This document shows, one piece after another, positions 1-5,091 of a DNA stretch of 64,000 nt. This DNA comes from JACNKV01 sp964422145 (lineage in GTDB: Bacteria > Fidelibacterota > Marinisomatia > Marinisomatales > JACNKV01), in the NCBI GenBank assembly GCA_964422145.1, contig CAYQZV010000008.1, forward strand, positions 38,164 through 102,163. Direction: 5' to 3'. Position numbers and translations under genes: made by a program. The notes under the pieces are model-generated. The model did no database searches, was not told the DNA's origin, and was given only the letters and a program-made list of their open reading frames with translations. The stretch's first letter is position 1; each line of letters starts with the position of its first letter.

Positions 1-1
1 A

Positions 2-403
2 TCGGTTGACATCGGTGTATGGACCGAAATATTTCGAACCGTCTTTGATGATATCCCGTGTGAGAAACACTCGCGGATACGGTTCATTGGTGATTCGAAT
101 AAACGGATACGACTTATCATCCTTCAGATCGATATTGTATTTCGGTTTGTGCATTTTAATGAGGTTTGCTTCCGTAAACAATGCTTCCACCTCACTGGCA
201 ACGACGATCCATTCCAGATCCGCGATCCGTTTGATCATGGATTGATTCTTCGGAGTTTGATATTTATTTTTCTGAAAATATGATCGGACACGATTCCGCA
301 AGTGTTTTGCCTTACCGATATAGATAATTTTTCCCTCTATATTTCGAAAGAGATATACGCCCGGTTTGGTCGGGACTTGAGTTAATTTTGCAGAAATATC
401 CAT
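2..403 (-). CDS. uvrC: UvrC excinuclease subunit, N-terminal part (runs off the left edge)
   Basis: UvrC makes the incisions of nucleotide excision repair in the UvrABC complex in the cytoplasm. Reading the minus strand from ATG at 403-401 gives an open frame to the window edge (134 codons). It begins MDISAKLTQVPTKPGVYLF and contains the UvrC form of the GIY-YIG nuclease domain: PGVYLF, then IIYIGKAKHLRNRVRSYF, followed by EVEALFTEANLIKMHKPKYN and an FGPYTD motif. This order and spacing are specific to UvrC and differ from the short stand-alone GIY-YIG proteins next door. The rest of the gene, including the second nuclease domain and HhH region, lies outside the window. The family call is very secure. 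Confidence 0.95.
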   Translation of the reverse strand, partial: MDISAKLTQVPTKPGVYLFRNIEGKIIYIGKAKHLRNRVRSYFQKNKYQTPKNQSMIKRIADLEWIVVASEVEALFTEANLIKMHKPKYNIDLKDDKSYPFIRITNEPYPRVFLTRDIIKDGSKYFGPYTDVNR

Positions 404-466
404 ATTCTCACTCGAAAGTTGAGAAGAATCAGTTAAAAAAGAAAATAGATTTATGTTATAAAATAA

Positions 467-492
467 AAACGCAGGACGTTCATCCTGCGTTT
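467..492 (-). terminator. Stem-loop terminator after the tRNA-Gly/GIY-YIG unit
   Basis: A perfect 10-bp stem (AAACGCAGGA, loop of 6, TCCTGCGTTT) is followed on the minus strand by a T-rich stretch (TTTTTATTTTAT). It lies after the second GIY-YIG copy and before uvrC. This fits a rho-independent terminator for the tRNA-Gly/GIY-YIG transcript. uvrC begins about 64 bases downstream of it and so would need its own promoter. Confidence 0.6.
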
Positions 493-543
493 AATGAGCG
501 GGAGACGAGGTTTCCCGATTCATCGGGACGACAACCACTATTC

Positions 544-786
544 TCATGCTTTTATTAATTTTTCTATCATCTTCCTGCTCTTCCATCGTTTGATCTCATA
601 TTCACGTTTTAATGCTTCAGAGCGTGTTGGATACTCTTCAAAAAAACATAGATTCCATGGAATTCCTGCTTTCGTTGAGCGTGTTGTTCCGGAATTATGA
701 TGTTCTACTCGCAATTCGATATTGCTTGTACTTCCAATGTAAAATCGATCTTTTGGTTTTGAATAAATGATATAAGTATAAAACAT
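544..786 (-). CDS. GIY-YIG nuclease family protein, copy 1
   Basis: A small (80 aa) stand-alone GIY-YIG domain protein. Starting at ATG 786 it reads MFYTYIIYSKPKDRFYIGST, with the split GIY/YIG strands YTYIIYS and FYIGS, then a conserved arginine helix (LRVEHHNSG), a Gly-Thr-Thr-Arg-Ser-Thr loop, the FEEYPTRSEALKREYEIK motif with the metal-binding Glu, and a basic tail. Length and motifs match the short GIY-YIG (YhbQ/UPF0213-like) family. The longer upstream reading frame crosses tRNA-like sequence, so I reject it. The gene is identical to copy 2, lies on the tRNA strand and precedes a terminator. DNA cleavage is inferred from the family; the target is unknown, and the tRNA context suggests a homing or mobility role. 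Confidence 0.85.
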   Translation of the reverse strand: MFYTYIIYSKPKDRFYIGSTSNIELRVEHHNSGTTRSTKAGIPWNLCFFEEYPTRSEALKREYEIKRWKSRKMIEKLIKA

Positions 787-845
787 GATTGAAAAATGAG
801 CGGGAGACGAGGTTTCCCGATTCATCGGGACGACAACCACTATTC

Positions 846-1088
846 TCATGCTTTTATTAATTTTTCTATCATCTTCCTGCTCTTCCATCGTTTGATCTCA
901 TATTCACGTTTTAATGCTTCAGAGCGTGTTGGATACTCTTCAAAAAAACATAGATTCCATGGAATTCCTGCTTTCGTTGAGCGTGTTGTTCCGGAATTAT
1001 GATGTTCTACTCGCAATTCGATATTGCTTGTACTTCCAATGTAAAATCGATCTTTTGGTTTTGAATAAATGATATAAGTATAAAACAT
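846..1088 (-). CDS. GIY-YIG nuclease family protein, copy 2
   Basis: Identical in sequence to the copy at 544-786. It starts at ATG 1088, only 13 bases downstream of the 3' end of tRNA-Gly, so it would be co-transcribed with the tRNA and released by tRNA 3' processing. The stop codon is followed by the altered tRNA-Gly 3'-half sequence and then copy 1. Perfect identity including flanks indicates a very recent tandem duplication or ongoing homogenisation. An assembly artefact is the main alternative and would have to be excluded with long reads. The domain reading (GIY-YIG, 80 aa, conserved Arg and Glu) is as for copy 1. Confidence 0.85.
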   Translation of the reverse strand: MFYTYIIYSKPKDRFYIGSTSNIELRVEHHNSGTTRSTKAGIPWNLCFFEEYPTRSEALKREYEIKRWKSRKMIEKLIKA

Positions 1089-1100
1089 GATTGAAAAATG

Positions 1101-1172
1101 AGCGGGAGACGAGGTTCGAACTCGCGACAACCACGTTGGCAACGTGGAGCTCTACCACTGAGCTACTCCCGC
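1101..1172 (-). tRNA. trnG-GCC: tRNA-Gly (anticodon GCC)
   Basis: The minus strand folds as a 72-nt tRNA without encoded CCA: acceptor GCGGGAG/CTCCCGC with discriminator T, D-arm GCTC AGTGGTAG AGC, anticodon stem CCACG/CGTGG around the loop TTGCCAA (anticodon GCC), and T-arm GCGAG TTCGAAC CTCGT. Its 3' 16 nt are repeated at the start of each downstream 302-bp unit, so this gene is the intact member of an att-like repeat set. Confidence 0.97.
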
Positions 1173-1243
1173 ATGACTTAAAAAAGCGATGCGAATTTAC
1201 TGGTTTCATCCTATCGAATTCAACGTGAATTCGCACTCTTTCG

Positions 1244-1333
1244 CGGAGAGGGAGGGATTCGAACCCTCGAAGGAGTTCATCACCCCTTACTCACTTAGCA
1301 GGCGAGCGCCTTCAGCCACTCGGCCACCTCTCC
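1244..1333 (-). tRNA. trnS-GCU: tRNA-Ser (anticodon GCU)
   Basis: A 90-nt class II tRNA on the minus strand: acceptor GGAGAGG/CCTCTCC, discriminator G, D-arm GCCGAGTGGCTGAAGGC, anticodon loop CTGCTAA (GCT), a long variable arm (GTAAGGGGTGATGAACTCCTTC) and T-loop GTTCGAATC. It sits 71 bases upstream of tRNA-Gly, probably in one transcript. A 7-bp inverted repeat (CGAATTC/GAATTCG, 1215-1233) lies between the two tRNAs. Confidence 0.96.
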
Positions 1334-1378
1334 AAAATCCTTTAAAAAATCGGGTTCGAAATTAGTGTTGTTTCTGTC

Positions 1379-1406
1379 AAACTCCAAACAAATTGAATCG
1401 GAGTTT
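1379..1406 (-). terminator. Possible weak terminator after the MauE/rhodanese/selenoprotein genes
   Basis: A 7-bp stem (AAACTCC/GGAGTTT) with a 14-base loop begins at the stop codon of the MauE-like gene. No strong T-run follows, so this is only a candidate 3' end between the cluster and tRNA-Ser. Confidence 0.3.
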
Positions 1407-1840
1407 TAACCAATTTCGAAATATTTTATTTTCCGAAAATAAATAACCGCAGATAAACCTGCGTAAAATATATCTTCTACGACCTTACCCATACCGACCA
1501 TTTCACCTTCTTTTAACCCGCATCCGCATTCGATATTATACCCACGCAAAATCGCTGTTGATATCGCAAAGATGAAAAACATCATCATTCCAAAGGAAAG
1601 AAACGAAGCTCCTTCCAAATAGAATCCGGCGATAAGGACAAGCCCGACGATCAATTCAATCCATGGTAATAGGACGGCAACGGTGTTTTCAAGACCAAAC
1701 GGCAGCATGTGATAATTCGCAATAGCTTTTGCAAATTCACCGGGATTGACAATTTTGTCAACACTGGCATAGATCAAAATCCCGCCGACAATTAATCTAG
1801 CCGCCAAAAGGATGAATTTCGATCTGAGAATCTGATTCAT
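1406..1840 (-). CDS. MauE/DoxX-family redox-associated membrane protein
   Basis: A 144-aa protein with about four hydrophobic segments (roughly residues 8-28, 50-72, 76-97 and 118-138), typical in size for the MauE/DoxX family of inner-membrane proteins. Family members act in methylamine dehydrogenase maturation or sulfur/thiol redox. A Cys-Gly-Cys motif (NIECGCG, about residue 104) lies between TM3 and TM4 and could exchange disulfides. The start overlaps the stop of the upstream rhodanese gene by ATGA, showing translational coupling. With the rhodanese and the probable selenoprotein it forms a three-gene unit. The exact substrate is unknown. Confidence 0.75.
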   Translation of the reverse strand: MNQILRSKFILLAARLIVGGILIYASVDKIVNPGEFAKAIANYHMLPFGLENTVAVLLPWIELIVGLVLIAGFYLEGASFLSFGMMMFFIFAISTAILRGYNIECGCGLKEGEMVGMGKVVEDIFYAGLSAVIYFRKIKYFEIG

Positions 1841-2313
1841 TTCTCAACCTCATAACCGAAGACAACCCATTCTTCCCAGCCGTCTAAAAATACTTTCACA
1901 TTCGTAAAGCCGTAGTCGATCAAATCGTAAGCCAATTCTTCGCTGGAGCCGCAATCATCTCCGTCACAGTAAGTAACGATCATATCTCCCCTGGCTTGAA
2001 GAGAATCAATGGTAAACACCAATTTTTGAAAATGATCACTGAGCAATGCTCCCGGAATGTGGCCTTCTTGGTAATAATCTATTTCCCTGGCATCAACAAA
2101 TAAAACACCTTCATTATATAAAGTTTTTGCCAACTCGATTGAAATGTATTCGAGATCAGAAGATTGTTCTACGGTTAGATCATCTTTTGTTTGAATAACT
2201 TCAACTTCTTCTGCGATATAAGGAATACCGTATGGATTGAACGCTTGAAATGTTACCGCCAGCACGATGGAAACGGCAAGAAGAACGCATGACTGAAACA
2301 GTGTTTGTTTCAT
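1837..2313 (-). CDS. Membrane-anchored rhodanese-like sulfurtransferase
   Basis: Residues about 8-26 form an uncleaved-looking hydrophobic anchor (VLLAVSIVLAVTFQAF). A rhodanese fold follows: ELAKTLYNEGVLFVDAREIDYYQEGHIPGALL, then the active-site loop YCDGDDCGSSEELAYDL with the catalytic Cys, and a C-terminal YGFTNVKVFLDGWEEW motif. Rhodaneses carry sulfane sulfur as a Cys persulfide; here the domain probably faces the periplasm. I use ATG at 2313. A TTG codon lies directly before it, and the upstream selenoprotein gene stops immediately before that (TAG TTG ATG), so the genes are coupled. The gene overlaps mauE-like by ATGA. Confidence 0.85.
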   Translation of the reverse strand: MKQTLFQSCVLLAVSIVLAVTFQAFNPYGIPYIAEEVEVIQTKDDLTVEQSSDLEYISIELAKTLYNEGVLFVDAREIDYYQEGHIPGALLSDHFQKLVFTIDSLQARGDMIVTYCDGDDCGSSEELAYDLIDYGFTNVKVFLDGWEEWVVFGYEVEK

Positions 2314-2316
2314 CAA

Positions 2317-3507
2317 CTATTTAGGGCGTTTCACCGGAAGTTTAGGCGGACGTTTCTTTGCAGACGATTTATTCTTATTATTCGCCGGTCCGCCACGTTT
2401 CACATATTCTTCTAATGACTTTTTGACAAATTTGAGCATCTCATCATCTTCGCCCACATTTTTATTCATCGAAACACTTTTATAAGCACTTCTGTTTGGG
2501 ACCAACTTAATCGATGTTTCAGTATCAAATTTTTCTTTTTGAATGTCTTGAATCTGCTTGAGCTTAGCTGGCTTATCAGCATAAAGCTCTTCCATCGTTT
2601 TATCCGGATCCATCTTTTGGTAATTTTCTAATCTCCGTCCCATCGTTTCTATTTTTTTCGCCATTTTGGTGACATCGACAATCGGCGAGTCAACATCAGC
2701 GATTGTCAGATCAACAACGCTGAGATATTTCCCCTGTTTATTAGACGTGAATAAAAACGGAGTTGCTTCCCTCATATCTTTATCATGGACTTTCGACAAA
2801 TCGCGGCTTAAGAAAATATAATCTGCTTTAGGGAATTCTTTGATGACTTTAGCACGATCTCTTCGATCAGCAGTAACGAGCATGATGATAATATCGGCTT
2901 TCTCTTTCAGTTCGTTTATATAGGTATTCCCTGCTGTAAAATAATCCGTTACACGTACATCTTTTTCAGTCGGTGGAAGGAATTTCGTCACCCCGATCAC
3001 ACCTACCGTAAACGGTGCTTTTTCAAGCAATACATAGGGATCGAAACACAACTCACCGGTTGCATTGTCAATGATGTTCGCTGAAATGAACGGAATGGAT
3101 GTAGAATCTTCCAAAGATCTTAAAAAGGGTAATCCCGCTGCAAAGTCCTTTGAACCGATGTTAATGACATCACAGCCGATCATCTCATATCCTTCGAGTG
3201 TCTTTTCGGCTTTATATTTTTCAGCCGTCATCAGTTTTTCAGCGAATTGATCCTTGGAGAAAAACATTTCGCCTGCATCCAGAATCAGTGGTTCAATGCC
3301 CTTTTCTCTCAGTGATTTTATGTGAACAGCTTTTCTGGACAGCCCGCCCAGTTTATTGCTCTTTCATCCGCAGGTGTCGAGCTGACCGTTCACGTTTGCC
3401 GTCACAACAAGGGTCATGGAGCCTTGCGGACTCGGTTCTGTACATCCGTTGATGCTGAAAAAGCTAAGAAGTACAGTTGATATCAGTAATAGTTTAATCT
3501 TCATCAT
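2317..3507 (-). CDS. Probable selenoprotein lipoprotein, degenerate UshA/5'-nucleotidase-like, Sec at in-frame TGA
   Basis: From ATG 3507 the frame runs 396 residues if TGA at 3364-3366 is read as selenocysteine. It begins MMKIKLLLISTVLLSFFSIN and has a lipobox ending at Cys22. Next come ANVNGQLDTCG-Sec48-KSNKLGGLSRKA, an LILDAGEMFF strand, CDVINIGSKDF, and an elongated helical C-terminus with a Lys/Pro-rich tail. This is the frame of bifunctional metallophosphatase/5'-nucleotidases, but the metal sites look lost (no DxH; GSKD in place of GNHE), so a thiol/selenol redox role is more likely. From memory, relatives carry Cys-Gly-Cys at this place and some are annotated as UshA-like (seleno)proteins. 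A SECIS-like hairpin follows the TGA. Translation from the internal ATG at 3267 would lose the signal peptide and motif. The alternative is a nonsense mutation. Confidence 0.8.
3335..3366 (-). promoter_or_regulatory. Candidate bacterial SECIS hairpin with the Sec TGA codon
   Basis: Immediately 3' of the TGA (3366-3364), the mRNA can form CTGGGC-GGGCT-GTCCAG: a 6-bp stem with one G-T pair and a 5-nt loop starting with G. A possible lower AGC/GCT stem is separated by A-rich internal loops. The apical loop starts 18 nt after the TGA. The published bSECIS model asks for an apical loop of 3-14 nt with a G in its first two positions, 16-37 nt from the UGA; this hairpin meets all of these. Confidence 0.7.
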
Positions 3508-3556
3508 GTTTAAAATTATTATTATTTCCCGTTAGAATGAAACCCCTATCTGCAGA

Positions 3557-3895
3557 TTATCCGCCGCTCTTTTTGGCAGGATATCCCTGTTGCTGCAGCA
3601 CGGATAAAACCTTGTCTCTGAAATCACCTTGGATGCTGATCTCACCGTTTTTGACTGTTCCCCCCGTACTGCATGAGGTTTTTAATATTTTCGCTAATGA
3701 TTTCATATCTTGATCTGAGCCGACAAAATCACGGATGACTGTTACGACCTTCCCTCCCCCTTTTCTTTCCAGCCAGATGCGTAATTTCTGTTGATTCGGG
3801 AGTAAGGTTTGAATATCCTCATCTTGCTCAGAATATTGAAAGTTCGGATCAGTAGAATAAACAACACCGCTTTTATTTCGGTTTTTTCTGCTCAT
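3557..3895 (-). CDS. yciH: YciH/SUI1-family translation initiation factor
   Basis: A 112-aa protein with the SUI1 (eIF1) fold: LRIWLERKGGGKVVTVIRDF, then DMKSLAKILKTSCSTGGTVK and the C-terminal GEISIQGDFRDKVLSVLQQQGY. These are the hallmark blocks of bacterial YciH, which binds the small ribosomal subunit and affects start-codon fidelity. The first 30 residues are a polar, family-typical N-terminal tail. It lies 49 bases upstream of the selenoprotein start and 10 bases downstream of the collagen-like lipoprotein gene, probably in one transcript. I see no functional link between these neighbours. Confidence 0.9.
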   Translation of the reverse strand: MSRKNRNKSGVVYSTDPNFQYSEQDEDIQTLLPNQQKLRIWLERKGGGKVVTVIRDFVGSDQDMKSLAKILKTSCSTGGTVKNGEISIQGDFRDKVLSVLQQQGYPAKKSGG

Positions 3896-3905
3896 GAGAT
3901 AAATT

Positions 3906-4451
3906 CTACTCAGTCAGATCAATCTTCGTTCGGTTGACCCATGTTTTCAGATCATCGGATAAAAAGGCCTGACCATCGGATGTTATTGCTAAAAACTGCT
4001 GTTTAATGCCATCCGATCCCGGTAATAAAATCAGTGAAATAAAATCAGATCGTTTTGCGATTCGTGTCACAAAGACAAACTCATCGCCAACTGTGATCGG
4101 ATTTTTATTGCGTAATTGAAACAGATTTCCTTCTGACGTCAGTACCGCAAAACCGATATCCGGCGGAGCGATACCAAACGTATAATGAACACCGTCGACA
4201 ACCGTTTCAGGGATATCCTTTTCTTTTTTAGAGGACAACGTTTTTAATGCGGCGTCCAGTTTTTGAACCAGCTCAGGAGAAATTGACTTTCCCGGTGCTC
4301 CCGGGACGCCCTGCTCACCTTTTTCTCCCGGTTCACCGCGCTCTCCTCTCTCACCTTTTTGTCCGGATTCGCCTTGTGGTCCGGGCGATCCCTGCGGAAC
4401 ACATCCGGTGAGAAACAGTAACATAAGAACGGGTGTGAGAAGTTTGATCAT
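3906..4451 (-). CDS. Lipoprotein with collagen-like Gly-X-Y repeats
   Basis: I choose ATG 4451, giving 181 residues. It starts MIKLLTPVLMLLFLTGCVPQ, a clean lipoprotein signal with lipobox Cys17, and its ATG overlaps the upstream gene's TGA (ATGA). An in-frame ATG at 4487 would place charged residues before the signal. Residues about 20-50 form some ten Gly-X-Y triplets (GPQGESGQKGERGERG continuing to GAPGKS), a collagen-like rod. A globular C-terminus follows (VDGVHYTFGIAPPDIGFAVL, then LFQLRNKNPITVGDEFVFV and a Trp-containing end). The repeat suggests a trimeric surface or periplasmic stalk. Function is unknown; the coupling to the membrane protein upstream is the only context. Confidence 0.7.
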   Translation of the reverse strand: MIKLLTPVLMLLFLTGCVPQGSPGPQGESGQKGERGERGEPGEKGEQGVPGAPGKSISPELVQKLDAALKTLSSKKEKDIPETVVDGVHYTFGIAPPDIGFAVLTSEGNLFQLRNKNPITVGDEFVFVTRIAKRSDFISLILLPGSDGIKQQFLAITSDGQAFLSDDLKTWVNRTKIDLTE

Positions 4452-5020
4452 CCTGCCGGAAATAAAAACGGTAATGCTCGGCTCCATGCCATTGACATGA
4501 TGATGAGCAGCTCAGAAACGATGGCTCCGGAAAAAAAGAGGATGGCCTTTTTTAAATCCTTATTCTTGCTCGCGTTTATTTTGCCGAGTGCGTAGACCTG
4601 ATTTGCAAACATTTTATAGGTCAGTTCATCATCGCTGAAAACTTCTTTAAAATATTTCGAATATTCATCTTCATCTTTGAACTGAGAAATACCGCCGAAA
4701 AATGTCGGATTCGTCAAAAACTGAAGTTCTTTATTCTCCCGGGAGACACCGGAACTTTTTCTCAATCTTGGCATCACCACCAAGACTAAATGGATAATGG
4801 CAAGAAACGCCGAAAGAAAGTAAATAATTACCATCAGAAAGGAAAACCAACCGAGTTGAATCTTTAAAAAATGGACAATGAAAAACACCATAAACACACC
4901 CAGAATGGATAAGAGCGTAAACGCTTTTTGATCCGTTCGCTGGATGATTTGCTGCTCACTCGATAAAACATGAAATATCGGTGCGATATTACTGCGGACT
5001 AAATTTGACGGATTATTCAT
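4448..5020 (-). CDS. Three-TM membrane protein resembling the Pycsar effector (PycTM/DUF5706) domain
   Basis: A 190-aa protein. TM1 (about 33-52) follows an amphipathic helix with the motif QRTDQKAFTLLSILG, then TM2 (about 58-83), a soluble middle (FFGGISQFKDEDEYSKYFKE), a helix (MFANQVYALGKINASKNKDL) and TM3 (about 158-175). The order (polar helix with Asp-x-Lys-Ala before TM1, paired TMs, a soluble part and an AxQ(V/I)xALxKIxxxKxxxL helix before the last TM) is how I remember the DUF5706/Pycsar effector family. Those proteins are membrane-disrupting effectors triggered by cyclic cCMP/cUMP. No nucleotide cyclase is adjacent; instead the gene is coupled by ATGA to a collagen-like lipoprotein. 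The family call is by eye only. Confidence 0.45.
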   Translation of the reverse strand: MNNPSNLVRSNIAPIFHVLSSEQQIIQRTDQKAFTLLSILGVFMVFFIVHFLKIQLGWFSFLMVIIYFLSAFLAIIHLVLVVMPRLRKSSGVSRENKELQFLTNPTFFGGISQFKDEDEYSKYFKEVFSDDELTYKMFANQVYALGKINASKNKDLKKAILFFSGAIVSELLIIMSMAWSRALPFLFPAG

Positions 5021-5091
5021 TTAACTATCTTCCAATTAACCTCGTAATCTATACTTATTTCGCCTAATTATGAAATCCCGGATTGAAATTA

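Larger units (their letters stand above)
497..1116 (-). repeat. 302-bp perfect tandem repeat with tRNA-Gly 3'-end direct repeats
   Basis: Units 497-798 and 799-1100 appear identical base for base. Each begins (plus strand) with the 16-mer agcgggagacgaggtt, which is the 3' end of tRNA-Gly and occurs a third time at 1101-1116 inside the intact tRNA gene. Each unit also shares cgacaaccac (529-538, 831-840) with the tRNA T-stem/anticodon-stem region at 1125-1134. Between these two matches the tRNA T-loop sequence is replaced by the palindrome TCCCGATTCATCGGGA (513-528 and 815-830). Each unit therefore holds one GIY-YIG gene plus an altered copy of the tRNA 3' half. The layout is that of an element integrated at a tRNA 3' end and then tandemly duplicated. 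Confidence 0.9.

Noticed and set aside
494..1002. Two identical 68-codon plus-strand frames (494-700 and 796-1002)
   Set aside because: They are antisense to the GIY-YIG genes and begin inside the tRNA-derived repeat; no protein family is seen in them.
1215..1233. Inverted repeat CGAATTC/GAATTCG between the two tRNA genes as a terminator
   Set aside because: No T-run follows on the minus strand; more likely chance or a tRNA spacer structure.
3364..3366. Pseudogene or frameshift reading of the lipoprotein gene at its TGA
   Set aside because: The frame is intact on both sides, the TGA sits in a Cys-Gly-x motif, and a hairpin fitting the SECIS rules follows; a random nonsense mutation would not be expected to have these.
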